From Carpediemonas membranifera (Eukaryota; Fornicata): a stretch of 64,000 bases of DNA. Positions within the stretch are counted from its first letter, which is position 1. Each line of letters opens with the position of its first letter. Below the pieces are notes generated by a model. It ran no database searches. It was not told where the DNA came from and saw only the letters and a list, made by a program, of their open reading frames with translations. The stretch covers positions 1,054,001-1,118,000 of the forward strand of contig JAHDYR010000012.1 of assembly GCA_019828565.1 (NCBI GenBank), read 5' to 3'. Positions 36,767-46,860 of this stretch are shown piece after piece. A program made the position numbers and the translations under genes.

Positions 36767-39427
36767 ATGGATTTCGCACGAATGCTGCTGGCAATGCCTA
36801 CATACGGCAGTTCCTGTCGAACTGTTGCAGTTGTCGGTCCCTACGGCAGCGGAAAGACGGAGCTCTGCGAGTTCCTCTTCGATGGGCCCTCCTGTCTGCA
36901 GGAGGAGGAGGATAGACACATGACGATGTTCACCAAGCCAATTATGTCCCAGTGCTCCGATTCAAACGGCCGCACTCTGCTGGTTACCGCGTTGGACACA
37001 CCAGGCTTCGGTGAGTTTGTTGGCTCGGCCCTCCAGGCCCTTACAATGGCAAATTCCGCCCTTGTTGTCGTGGATGCGATTCATGGCATCAGCGGCATTG
37101 CCCGAGACGTCCTGAGGACCGTTGCCGAGCAGCACAAGCCCATGACCCTCGTAGTGAACCAAGCGGACCGCCTCGTCACGGAGCTGCAGCTGCCGCCGGA
37201 GACCGCGTACCAGAAGCTCGACTTCGTAATCAGCGAGGCCAACGCGGTGCTGCATACCGTGGACCCGACGTACCCCGCCCTGTCGCCCCTAGAACACACC
37301 GCCCTCGTCGCCTCGGCCCGGGACAGATGGGTGCTGGACCCCGTGGAGCTCGGGGCCGAGCTGTACGGTGACGCCATCAACCCGGCCAGGCTGTGGGGTG
37401 ACTGGTTCCGTCAGCCGGACGGGCGACTCTCGCGGAGGCCCGGACCAGATGGGCCTGTGAATAGAATCGCCACGGTCGTCCTGCTCGAGCCCATTTATAA
37501 GCTGTACGCCCTCATGGCGGGCGGGAAGCCAGGTGAGCTGGATGCTGCACTGAAGACACAAGGCCTGACCCTCAAGGCGAAGGAGTACGCCCTCAACCCC
37601 GCCGACCTCATCAAGCTTGTCTTCGGACAGCGCTGGCCCCGGTCTAGGGCTGGCGGCGGCAGCAAGTGGATGCTGGTTGACCGTCTGTCGGACCACCCAG
37701 ACATGACAGCCGCGCCCACCGTCACCCTGCCCGCTGCAGTCGAGACACAGGCCCGACCCGACTCCGTGGTGGCCATGGTCAGCCACATCATCCCAGTGCA
37801 GGGCTCTTCGCACCACTACGCCATGGTGACCGTCCTCCGGGGCCAGCTGGTCCCCGGGGCGCGGCTGTACGTCCTCGGGGGAGACATGGCCACGGGGGAC
37901 ATCAGGCAGAGTGTCTCTGTGGACTCGGTTCGAGTCCCAATGGGAGCAGACTTTATTGATCTGGATGTGGCGCCCGCCAACACAATCGTCGTCATCCCCA
38001 GCATCGCCAACCGCATCCCCTACCCCGCCCTGCTTGTGTCCGGGGAGATCTTTGACGGCATCAAGGACGCGCCCCAGCTTTCAGCCACCGCCGCGTCAGC
38101 CCTGGTCCCGGCCCTGCCGCCCCACATGCCCCCAGCCCTCACAGTCGCCGTCGAGCCGCTGATACCGACCATGGAGTTCGACCGGCTCGACACAGACTCC
38201 GACACCCCCCCGCTGGAGGTCGTGCGGCGCCGATTCCCCGCGGTCAAGATCGGACACGTCGGCGGGGGGCTGTGCGACGGCCGCTTCCTCCGGGCCCCGG
38301 GGGAAGTGACGCTTGATGCCGCCCTCAAGGCGTTGAGGGAGGTCAGCGGCATCGAGGTGCGCGTCAGCCTGCCGCACGGGGTCTTCTACGAAACGCCCAC
38401 CGCCCAAGGGGGAGGCGAGGCTGTCGTCGAGGCCCCGCTCGGCACCCTGGTCAAGAGCACACGCACCCCCGAGGCCGTCTTCCGGGTCCGTGCAACTGCC
38501 GTCCCCGTGCGAGACCGGTCCGTCGAACTTCCGGCCGACCGGATCGCTGAGATGCGTGATGCCGCCACCGAGGAGCTACAGACCAGGACCCTCCGATCCG
38601 ACTTCTACCCCCTCTCGCACTTCGAGGCCGCCAGCCTCGTCGCCGCGGACCAGACCACTGGCAGCTTCTTGCTGTGCGGGACGACCGAGCGGCTTCACAC
38701 GGCGGACCTGCAGCTCGAGCTGCTGCCCCCGGCCCATGCGGACGAACAGCTTGACCTGGAGAGACGCACCGAGACACTCAGGGACACTGCAAACAGGCTC
38801 GGCCTCACCCCACACCCGTCTGCGGCACCGCGAAGCAGCCTGCAGGTTCGCCAGGCGGTGATACGTGGCTTCCAGGCCGCCGTGGAGGCCGGCCCGTTGT
38901 GCATGGAGCCGGTCGCCGGCTGCGTCTTCACCATCGACTTCCCCGGGTGGGTGGGAGACTTCTCCCAGTTGTCGCTGCCGGGCCTCGTCACCATGGTCAC
39001 CAAGGCCCTCCACGCCGCTCTCGTCCACGCCGAGCCGAGACTCATTGAGACAGTCGTTGACTGCGAGCTGGTCCACCAGAACTCCTCTGCCGTGCGGGGG
39101 GCGGTCGACGCCATCGTACGACACCGCAGGGGGCGTGTCGTCGCCTCCGAGGCCATCCCTGCCACCCGGCTGCAGCTCACGGGAGCCGAGATCCCCGCCC
39201 TCGAGGCCCCCGGCCTGGGTGTCGACGCCGGCCTCCACACGGGGTTCGCGGTCCTCCAGCCCCTCGGGTCCGGGCTTAAACTGCTTGACTCCGACCCGTT
39301 CTCGGGGATCGAGACGGCCGTGCTGACCCCTGCGACGGAGGAGGGTCTAGCGGCCGACATAATGACCAAGCTGCGTCGCCGCCGGGGCGAGGATGACTTC
39401 GATCCATCCCGGTGGACGGATGTGTGA
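36767..39427 (+). CDS. SNU114: U5 snRNP GTPase Snu114 / EFTUD2-like
   Basis: 886 aa of the EF2 fold. Snu114 is the U5 snRNP GTPase that controls the Brr2 helicase during spliceosome activation and disassembly. Evidence for Snu114 over EF2: QADRLVTELQLPPETAYQKL...VISEANAVL, RLWGDWFRQPDGRLSRRP and the C-terminal ADIMTKLRRRRGED, which match Snu114-specific segments. P-loop GPYGSGKT starts at residue 24 and the G3 motif is DTPGF. Odd points: the usual long acidic N-terminal extension is missing, and G4 is NQAD instead of NKxD. ATG 36767 is used because the upstream codon is GTG. Its presence fits the splicing inferred for this genome. Confidence 0.82.
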   Translation: MDFARMLLAMPTYGSSCRTVAVVGPYGSGKTELCEFLFDGPSCLQEEEDRHMTMFTKPIMSQCSDSNGRTLLVTALDTPGFGEFVGSALQALTMANSALVVVDAIHGISGIARDVLRTVAEQHKPMTLVVNQADRLVTELQLPPETAYQKLDFVISEANAVLHTVDPTYPALSPLEHTALVASARDRWVLDPVELGAELYGDAINPARLWGDWFRQPDGRLSRRPGPDGPVNRIATVVLLEPIYKLYALMAGGKPGELDAALKTQGLTLKAKEYALNPADLIKLVFGQRWPRSRAGGGSKWMLVDRLSDHPDMTAAPTVTLPAAVETQARPDSVVAMVSHIIPVQGSSHHYAMVTVLRGQLVPGARLYVLGGDMATGDIRQSVSVDSVRVPMGADFIDLDVAPANTIVVIPSIANRIPYPALLVSGEIFDGIKDAPQLSATAASALVPALPPHMPPALTVAVEPLIPTMEFDRLDTDSDTPPLEVVRRRFPAVKIGHVGGGLCDGRFLRAPGEVTLDAALKALREVSGIEVRVSLPHGVFYETPTAQGGGEAVVEAPLGTLVKSTRTPEAVFRVRATAVPVRDRSVELPADRIAEMRDAATEELQTRTLRSDFYPLSHFEAASLVAADQTTGSFLLCGTTERLHTADLQLELLPPAHADEQLDLERRTETLRDTANRLGLTPHPSAAPRSSLQVRQAVIRGFQAAVEAGPLCMEPVAGCVFTIDFPGWVGDFSQLSLPGLVTMVTKALHAALVHAEPRLIETVVDCELVHQNSSAVRGAVDAIVRHRRGRVVASEAIPATRLQLTGAEIPALEAPGLGVDAGLHTGFAVLQPLGSGLKLLDSDPFSGIETAVLTPATEEGLAADIMTKLRRRRGEDDFDPSRWTDV

Positions 39428-39486
39428 GCGTACGCAGGGCATACAGCGTCCACATGCATAAATAGAACTCGGCAACAGCATTTACC

Positions 39487-40750
39487 TTAAAGGGAGTTAG
39501 CGGCGGCGATGATGTGCTCGGCGGAGGTGTGGACGGAGCAGAGGTTGGCGACCAGGCGGAAGTGCTGCAGGCCGTAGTCGGAGGTCTTGCCCCAGACGGC
39601 CTCGATACCGGCGATGGCGGTGCGGTAGCAGTCGAAGTCCTCGACGGGGGCGGCGATCTTCATCAGGTGGACGGCGTTGAACTTCTCGGCGAGGGCCGTG
39701 AAGCGGTCATTCTCGGTCTCACGGACGACGATGGTGGCGGTGAGGTCGTCGGCGGCGCCGGTCTCGTTGGCGGCGACACGGCGGGCGTGGATGTGAAGAT
39801 CGACGTCGCGGGAAGAGATGGCGTCAGAGACGTTGGCGACGAAGGTAGGCATGAGGGCGGCGTTGCCGTAGGCGAGGTAGGTGGAAAGCTTGTTGCTGGT
39901 GAGGGCCTTGTCGCCGAACTGGCAGACCTGGGAACCAGTGGTCTTCTGGGTGACGTAGGCCATCTGCTCGGCGAGGGTGACATCAGAGAGGGTGTGGGCA
40001 TCGGCGTACTCGAGCCAGTTGACGGAGTAGACGTCGCCGAGGTAGGTGCTGAGGTGGGAGTCCCAGTAGCAGGCGTAGGACGACTGGGATGGGTTGGCAG
40101 CAGTGGAGGTGAACATGTTCGGGGGCAGCGTCTTGCCCTCGAACATGGAGCCGGACTCGCAGGCCTCCATGTAGAAGACAAGCTGCTTGTACATGCGGTG
40201 CTCGTGCATGTAGTTGAGGGTCTCCATGAGGGAGTCAGCGTACATGTACTCGCTGGGGAAGGCAACGAGGCCAGCAGCGCCGTGATCAGCGAAGTAGATG
40301 ACGACGTTGTCATTGGCGGTGGACTTAAGGGTCTTGGCGTGGCCACGGACGGTCTCGCCGCGGAGGACTGCAAGGAAGTTATCGGGAGTCACAGACTCGC
40401 CGGTGAAGTCCTTGGGGACGCCAGTGTAGACGTTAGGGCCGTTAATGTGGTTGATCACGACACCCTGGTCGGGGTTACGCTCATTGTGAGCACTGTGTAA
40501 GAGCATTCGGGCTGGATCGGAGAGGAACAAACATCTATGTAAGCTGAAATGGAGAAATACATGCATCGTCATAGTGGAAGACAATGATACGGGAATCGGG
40601 GTAGCCGTTCTTACGGAGAAGCTGGTAGGCGTGATAAACATCAGACTGGTGGCGGTAGTTGTTGTAGGTGTTGGAACCGGCAACGAGAACAGCCCAATCG
40701 TCGGCAACAACGAGGGCCAGAAGAGCGAGGATCAGCAGGAACGAGCGCAT
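39487..40750 (-). CDS. Legumain (asparaginyl endopeptidase, C13), two exons
   Basis: Lysosomal-type cysteine protease cleaving after Asn. Exon 1 (40750..40561) encodes a signal peptide ([16 protein letters not shown]) and [20 protein letters not shown]...IIVFHYDDA. Exon 2 (40511..39487) encodes [20 protein letters not shown]...[12 protein letters not shown], the catalytic His in YFADHGAAG and the catalytic Cys in [11 protein letters not shown] 49-nt intron (40512..40560) joins them in frame (phase 1), giving 404 aa, typical for legumain. Codon choice is strongly biased, as in the 14-3-3 and HSP70 genes here, suggesting high expression. A TATA-like stretch lies about 15-25 bp upstream of the ATG. 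Confidence 0.9.
40512..40560 (-). other. 49-nt intron in the legumain gene
   Basis: In gene orientation starts GTATTTCTCC and ends CTCTCCGATCCAG. Exon 1 ends in phase 1 and exon 2 begins with two bases, so the legumain frame is restored. No other GT-AG pair nearby gave a matching phase. Confidence 0.7.
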
Positions 40751-41172
40751 CTTGTTTCTGGCTGGATATAAACCCTTAGTGTTTGTGGCTGACTCCGATC
40801 GACTCATGATGAGATGGATCAAATCTCACACTGACCACTGGCATGAGGGGTCTGCCAAGATCCTCGCGGATGGCACGGGCTCATTTTAGCCACAGATTGA
40901 GGTGTGGGAGCATGGCTGTCCAGCCTGGAGGCAGTCATCTCAGCAAGTCTGCCGCCTGAAGGCGAATGGCGACCAACGAATGCAAGCTTGACACAATCAG
41001 TCTCGTGACAACATCAGTGAGCGCCAAGTGCGACCATTCCAAGCCGTCAAAAGTCAAACCATGTCTCCCGGTCAACCCAAGTCTGGATTTGTGATGGTTT
41101 CAGTAGTTTACCCGGTGAACGACTGCAGGCTAATGAGGAGCGGGCACGCCTCCAGGGACCCAGCCTACGGTT
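40751..41172. other. Intergenic, nothing recognised
   Basis: 422 bp upstream of legumain and downstream of the RCC1-like gene. No ORF or RNA gene is supported. Confidence 0.45.
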
Positions 41173-42309
41173 TCAGTCGGCATGCTCGTCCACGAAACCA
41201 AGGGGTGCCCCGGCGACGAGCTCGTCGTCCTCGGCAAAACGCGCCACCATACGGCGACCATCGGCGTCTGTCAACGTCGCTACATCGTCCTCAACGGTGA
41301 GCAACTCTGGAATGAACCCAGTCGGGAGTTTGACTGGGTTGAAGGCATTGCGGTCGATGTCCATAGCCCCAGCGGCCCAGTGCGAGTAGAAGCCGGCCAC
41401 AGCTACCCCGACAGGCGTCACCAGGAACGCCTCGGTGGATGTCAGCAGGAACTGGCGCACGAGCCGGTCTTTGTGCCAGGGGGGCAGGCCTTGCTCGTAC
41501 GCGGCCACCACAGGGCAGAAGGGGAAGGTGAGGCGGGTCGGGGCATGAAGGACCATGGCCGGCATCCCAAGCAGCTGCCTGGCGTTGCACCCCACGCCGT
41601 ACAGGCCTCGAGCAGTCACCAAGACGGTGCATACCGCTCCGGTCTCCGGGAAGCACTGCCAGTGCACCGTAAGCACCGTCGGACACGGCAGCCGGGCGTA
41701 CTTCACAGCGGGTGTCGACGAGCCGCGGGGCCGTGCGAACAGTCTGCCCTGATAGAGGCGGCGGCAGGCGAGAGCATGCACGACAGTCTCGCCGTCCTTG
41801 GAGGCGACGCAGTGGGCAAAGAAGAGCTTCTTACAGAGGAACCAGAGGCACTTGTCGGTGCTGCTGTATGCATTGTCGTCGTCCTGCGCACCATCCAGGT
41901 CCGGGTTGGCCTCACCCCCCATCATGCAAGCCCACAGCGTGCCCTGGAGCAGCGTGTGCAGGGCGACCGGGAGCTCCTCGCCATCAGCGAGCTCGACATT
42001 CATGCTGAGCGGAGGGCCGCTGGTGAGGATGGAGTGGGCGCGGTCGAGGAGCAGCTGTGCGTTTGGCTCGAGAGGCGGGAGTTCTGCGAGCCTCGCGAGG
42101 AGCTTATCGGCCGTAGCCCCAGTTGTGGCTTCATATGCTTCAGTATGATCGTGTAGCGAGGGCATCTCCTCGCGGAACTGCCTGTGGAAGGCGCCAGCGA
42201 TCAACGACGGCACGTCTCCGGGGACATCCGCCGTGGCGATCGTCGCAAGACGATGGAGACCTGCTAGAGCGTCTTTGAGCTCGGTTGCACCAGTGCTGGT
42301 CGCTGCCAT
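41173..42309 (-). CDS. RCC1-like protein A, 5' module shared with protein B
   Basis: 378 aa from ATG 42309 (MAATSTGATELKDALAGLHR); the frame extends upstream only to a GTG. The first ~126 residues are identical to the gene at 46481 on the opposite strand. After TLLQGTLWA the two diverge completely. The unique part has a weak RCC1-type repeat (VTARGLYGVGCNARQLLGMP) and is shorter than protein B. RCC1-repeat proteins form beta-propellers that act as GEFs or protein-binding scaffolds. The propeller looks too short to close alone. The 5' module lies in a 563-bp inverted repeat, suggesting gene conversion or modular exchange. Confidence 0.7.
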   Translation of the reverse strand: MAATSTGATELKDALAGLHRLATIATADVPGDVPSLIAGAFHRQFREEMPSLHDHTEAYEATTGATADKLLARLAELPPLEPNAQLLLDRAHSILTSGPPLSMNVELADGEELPVALHTLLQGTLWACMMGGEANPDLDGAQDDDNAYSSTDKCLWFLCKKLFFAHCVASKDGETVVHALACRRLYQGRLFARPRGSSTPAVKYARLPCPTVLTVHWQCFPETGAVCTVLVTARGLYGVGCNARQLLGMPAMVLHAPTRLTFPFCPVVAAYEQGLPPWHKDRLVRQFLLTSTEAFLVTPVGVAVAGFYSHWAAGAMDIDRNAFNPVKLPTGFIPELLTVEDDVATLTDADGRRMVARFAEDDELVAGAPLGFVDEHAD

Positions 42310-42492
42310 TTCGCTTGGCACCACTGCAATCAGCTTGTGTTGTTGGTGCCATCGCGAGAGTCGACCCCAAGTCACAGCGAGGGTGTGGCGTGCAGCACAT
42401 GCATGTAGCCCCAGCACCACGACACTTCATTCGCGGTCCTCATTTCCCCGCAAGAGCTGAGTCTGCTGGGTCTGGTAAGGGGCGAGCTGCGG
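41930..42492 (-). repeat. 563-bp inverted repeat, arm A
   Basis: Reverse complement of 46298..46860. The only mismatch seen is at 41935/46855. It covers about 183 bp of 5' flank plus the first 380 bp of the RCC1-like A coding region. The arms are 3,805 bp apart. Confidence 0.9.
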
Positions 42493-42590
42493 AGGAGTCA
42501 TCCTGGTGATGTACCATGGTATGTGTATGCGTACACCTTCACTTCGATGGCTGTTGGAACCACCGGAAAAAACGCAGGATACCCCCGAAA

Positions 42591-43920
42591 ATGCAAATTC
42601 CAACATCCCCCTGGAGATTGGCGACGGGGGAAAGTGAGCATGAGGTGACGAAGAAGACTGAGCGTTATATTCACGAGAAGGATCGTCTCTGGGACAGCAA
42701 GGAACTCATTAGCAAGAACCGGCAGATCTACTCCTCCTGGGGCCGAAAGGACCTGGAGGCAAAGCGTATCAAGCACGAGAACAAGTGTAGGCAGCTAGAT
42801 ATGCTTGATGCGAAGAAGGAGGAGGCCCGCGTGCAGGAGCGACGCCAGCGAGCTCTTGAGAAGTTCCGTGCCAAAACGGCCGACCGGAAGAATCTAGAGG
42901 AGAGCATTGGCGCACCCTACCGCACTAAGCAGATCATCGACAAGCAGAAGACCATATTTTCTAACGGGCGTCGCTTCAACCGGCTGGGCACGCCCAACCG
43001 TGAACAGGAGATGACGTTCGACCAGGCGTATGGCTCCATGCCTGTCACAGCGCCAGCAGACCCACCCCGCCTGACGAGAACCGGCCGCACCGCAGCGGGA
43101 GACCAGTCCGCGCTGAACATGACCTCCCAGGCCCGGGGTCTGCTGATGTCCCGGGGCGGGGGGTACCATGGGCGGGATGACACTCACCGCGGGCAACCGC
43201 ACGCCGCCCCGGATCCAGACTGCGGAGGTCGAGGTGAAGGACTGGAACTACTACAAGGTGAGGAACATCCCGGTGTGGGACCGGAAGGACTACCTGCCCG
43301 ACAAGACTCGCCGCATGCTCGACAGGACCACGGCTAAGGGGTCCGCCTTTGCTGAGCGGATGGCCCGGACGGCCGATGCCGAGGCGTTGCAGCGGCAACA
43401 GTCGAGGCAGCAGTTCCTCCGCATGCGGCGGGAGGACATCCGGACCCACATGGCCAAGCGGCGGCTCGATAGGATCGAGATGGCCGCCGTCTCCGCCCAG
43501 CCTATCAGCGCCAACGACCTTCAGGCTGTCGAGAACATCATCGCGGCGTTCCAGCAGGACGAGTACACGGACTACCCCGAGCCCGTCGCCCTGCCCGACA
43601 TCAGCCAGACCCGGCGACTCGACTCCGACGGGCTGTCAGGGGCTGCGGTGCGGCGGGTCAGCCACGCCCTCCACACGGGCCAGACCGGGCGGGCCCGGAA
43701 GCCCGAGGACGTGTTCGCCACACAGAACGCGTTCATACGGGCGCCGGTTGTCAGGCCCGGGACAAGCTTCATCAGACAGCCCAAGCGGATGACAACGACG
43801 GTCGACGCCCTCAGCGTGGACCCGTCTGTGACGATGGACGCCATCACCCGGTTCGAGAAGGCGCTGAAGTACATGCCTAGCGTGGCCCGGGACGATGAGG
43901 AGCCGCAGCCCGTGGTGTGA
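42591..43920 (+). CDS. Coiled-coil protein, unrecognised, one apparent frameshift
   Basis: Two overlapping frames make one protein. The first part, from ATG 42591 (MQIPTSPWRLATGESEHEVT), is charged and helical (RQLDMLDAKKEEARVQERRQ). After MSRGGG at 43163 the frame must shift by one base to continue as MTLTAGNRTPPRIQTAEVEV...WNYYKVRNIPVWDRKDYLPD and more coiled coil. The shift coincides with a run of six G (43158..43163); five G would give one ORF of about 442 aa. GCAGGATA (42574..42581) lies 9 nt upstream of the ATG, and AATAAAG (43943..43949) follows the stop. Function unknown; the composition suits a cytoskeletal or axonemal protein. Confidence 0.65.
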
Positions 43921-44120
43921 ATGTACCATAGTCCATTTCAACAATAAAGCGTGCACCGGAGACCGTCTGTGCCGACCCGGACGTTATCTCCTGCCCGCGA
44001 CCATACAGATATGCCATAGGACGATGCGTGCGGCGTTGTATCCCGTGGTATACCCGCCATTCAGCCCTTAGTTGCGTTGAATTCGCAGGATAGCCCCTGA
44101 GAAAATACTGCTGCACAGCC

Positions 44121-46229
44121 ATGTCGCAGCTGTCAGCGATCAGTTATAATACCCCTGTCCGAAGTTCTGCTTTTACATCGGGTGAACTGGCTATTGAGCG
44201 GCTATCGCTGCTGAGGTCGCAGTACCACTCTCATGGCCAGTTCAAGCGTGCCAGGGAGGTTGCAGAGAAAATACGGCAACTGAGGGAAGTTATTCGGAAG
44301 AATAAGCTCGATCTCCTTGGCGTAGAGGGTGATGAACGCGAGCAGATCATCTCGACGCAGTTTGGGGCTGAGCGGGCGCAGCTGGAGGGCCAATGGAACA
44401 ACCGAATCCAGGCCAAGCGCACTTCCCTCGCCATCATGCGCGAGGACATGACCGCCAAGTACATCCGTACCCGCGACCAGCTGGACGACCGGCTCCGACG
44501 GGCCACGGATGAGGTTCGGCTTGGGGTGCCCGACAGAGAGGCCCAGAAGAAAGTCGACGCCGTTAGGGCCGAGTATGAGGTCGTGTTAGAGACGCTGCTG
44601 GTCCGACAAGAGGCGGAGCAGGCGGCGCTCGAGGAGATGACGCACAAGCAGCTGCGGCACATGGAGGCCGCCCGCGATAGCGCGCTGCTCGAGTTTGACA
44701 AGGCCCACAGCCACACGGCCACACATCTCGCCCAGACCCGGCATGTTGCGGAGGACCTGGCGACGACATTCTCGTCCCGCCGCACGATGTCCGGCAGACC
44801 GCTGTCATCCCGGTCGAAGCGGCGCCTGCAGAGCATGTCCGCCGCACTCACCCCCCAGATCAACCGGAGCTCGCAACAACAGCACCTGGCCGCCACCGTC
44901 AAGCCGCGCCACCAGCCCAGTCGGGCCGGGCCCGGCACGCCAAACCCCAACCCGCCCGCTACGCTCGTCCGCACACAGTCCTCGACGGCGTCGAGCAGGG
45001 GCGTCTCACCGAGGCCCCAGAGCCGGCTGGCCGAGAGACCGCGGCCACTGGCCGAGAGCGGTGTCCGGGGGGAGAGGCCGATGTCGGTCATCCGGTCGAC
45101 GGCGGGCCACATCATGGAGATGCCCCTCAGCCGGCTCAACTCGCCCCCGCCCCCGCCGATTGCCGTGCACGCGACACGTACGCCCGCCCAGCCGGTTCAG
45201 CTGCAGACGTCCATCAAGGCGCCGCCCGGCCAGTACTCCGCCGGCTCGCCGGTGACGTCCTCCATCCCCGACCGGGTCTACCGCGAGGCCATCAAGCGGG
45301 CGTCCCTCGCCGCCTCGTCGGCCTCGCTTTCCCGGGTCCGCGCCTCGGGCCTCGAGGTCGCGCAGGACAAGGCGCGCGCCTCGGCCCCGCCGGTACCACG
45401 CCGACTGTCGGGCGACTCCAGGCCCTCCTCCGTCGCCCAGCAGACCGCGGCCAGACCGCCCAGCAGGGGCCGTGGCGTTACGTTCAGCCGGCTTGGGCGG
45501 GCCCGCATCCCGTCATCCCGGCCCTCGTCGTCGATGTCGGCGCGGCCGTTCACACCAATGTCCCCGAGGCCCGGTTCCGGAGTACCGGAGGAGCGACACC
45601 AGGTGCCGCCCGCCGCCATCCACCCGCGGGCCATCCCGCCGTCGCCCGGCATGGAGCTGGATGCCTTAGTGGACGATCTGATCGTGGAAGTGAACCGTGA
45701 CACCATCATGGAGGACACGGGCATCGGTGACGTCTGGGACGACATCCTCGACAGAGTCATCGCCTCTCACCACGTCCGGCTGCGGTCGGTGTCCAAGCAG
45801 TTCTCGAACCTGCAGTCGATAGGGCTGATCACGGCCAGAGCGACGATCGCCCAGACACTGTCGCCGCTCATCAACAAGCCCCCGAGCCACAAGGACGCCA
45901 GCCCCAGCAAGTCGCCCATCAAATCCGCGATCAGGCAGGCGGTGTCAATGGAGCATGGGGAGTGGAGCCCCGCCCCAGTGACGGTCTCCCCCAGTCGGAC
46001 GGCGGATGAGATGGACTACGGAATCACCTGGAACCGGGGCAAGACGCCCGAGAGCATCCGCCGCATGGGCCAGATCAAGCGCGCCGAGCAGTGTGAGAAG
46101 CGCTGGGTGGAGAGCGAGACGAAGCGCTTCTTCCCCAAGCACACGACACCTAGCACGAACTCCAGGCTTGCTTTCCACCCCGCCAGTGCGGCCAAGCCGC
46201 TGGTCAACGAGTTGGACCTGTCCGTCTGA
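44121..46229 (+). CDS. Coiled-coil, Ser/Pro/Arg-rich protein, unrecognised
   Basis: 702 aa from ATG 44121 (MSQLSAISYNTPVRSSAFTS). Residues ~20-235 form a long coiled coil (AREVAEKIRQLREVIRKNKL, RQEAEQAALEEMTHKQLRHM). A basic, low-complexity region follows (about 235-510, rich in SRPSS and PRPGSG motifs). The C-terminal ~190 residues are more ordered (LVDDLIVEVNRDTIMEDTGI). It could be a microtubule- or axoneme-associated protein, but nothing proves it. GCAGGATA (44085..44092) is 28 nt upstream of the ATG, and AATAAAC (46256..46262) lies 26 nt after the stop. Confidence 0.75.
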   Translation: MSQLSAISYNTPVRSSAFTSGELAIERLSLLRSQYHSHGQFKRAREVAEKIRQLREVIRKNKLDLLGVEGDEREQIISTQFGAERAQLEGQWNNRIQAKRTSLAIMREDMTAKYIRTRDQLDDRLRRATDEVRLGVPDREAQKKVDAVRAEYEVVLETLLVRQEAEQAALEEMTHKQLRHMEAARDSALLEFDKAHSHTATHLAQTRHVAEDLATTFSSRRTMSGRPLSSRSKRRLQSMSAALTPQINRSSQQQHLAATVKPRHQPSRAGPGTPNPNPPATLVRTQSSTASSRGVSPRPQSRLAERPRPLAESGVRGERPMSVIRSTAGHIMEMPLSRLNSPPPPPIAVHATRTPAQPVQLQTSIKAPPGQYSAGSPVTSSIPDRVYREAIKRASLAASSASLSRVRASGLEVAQDKARASAPPVPRRLSGDSRPSSVAQQTAARPPSRGRGVTFSRLGRARIPSSRPSSSMSARPFTPMSPRPGSGVPEERHQVPPAAIHPRAIPPSPGMELDALVDDLIVEVNRDTIMEDTGIGDVWDDILDRVIASHHVRLRSVSKQFSNLQSIGLITARATIAQTLSPLINKPPSHKDASPSKSPIKSAIRQAVSMEHGEWSPAPVTVSPSRTADEMDYGITWNRGKTPESIRRMGQIKRAEQCEKRWVESETKRFFPKHTTPSTNSRLAFHPASAAKPLVNELDLSV

Positions 46230-46297
46230 CGATGATATTATATGTACCCTAGAACAATAAACAACGATGTGTTGAATCCCCCGTGCCTGCCACGACC

Positions 46298-46860
46298 CCG
46301 CAGCTCGCCCCTTACCAGACCCAGCAGACTCAGCTCTTGCGGGGAAATGAGGACCGCGAATGAAGTGTCGTGGTGCTGGGGCTACATGCATGTGCTGCAC
46401 GCCACACCCTCGCTGTGACTTGGGGTCGACTCTCGCGATGGCACCAACAACACAAGCTGATTGCAGTGGTGCCAAGCGAAATGGCAGCGACCAGCACTGG
46501 TGCAACCGAGCTCAAAGACGCTCTAGCAGGTCTCCATCGTCTTGCGACGATCGCCACGGCGGATGTCCCCGGAGACGTGCCGTCGTTGATCGCTGGCGCC
46601 TTCCACAGGCAGTTCCGCGAGGAGATGCCCTCGCTACACGATCATACTGAAGCATATGAAGCCACAACTGGGGCTACGGCCGATAAGCTCCTCGCGAGGC
46701 TCGCAGAACTCCCGCCTCTCGAGCCAAACGCACAGCTGCTCCTCGACCGCGCCCACTCCATCCTCACCAGCGGCCCTCCGCTCAGCATGAATGTCGAGCT
46801 CGCTGATGGCGAGGAGCTCCCGGTCGCCCTGCACACGCTGCTCCAGGGCACGCTCTGGGC
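46298..46860 (+). repeat. 563-bp inverted repeat, arm B
   Basis: Mate of 41930..42492. It contains the 5' flank and the first 380 bp of the RCC1-like B coding region. Near identity over the non-coding flank as well as the coding part points to recent duplication or ongoing gene conversion. Confidence 0.9.

Noticed and set aside
39514-40500. 328-codon plus-strand frame opposite legumain
   Set aside because: Gly/Val/Glu-rich antisense shadow of a biased gene with recognised catalytic residues.
43156-43215. Mini-intron instead of an indel in the coiled-coil gene (GTACCATG...GATCCAG)
   Set aside because: Phases of the donor and acceptor do not match; one base removed from the G run explains the frames.
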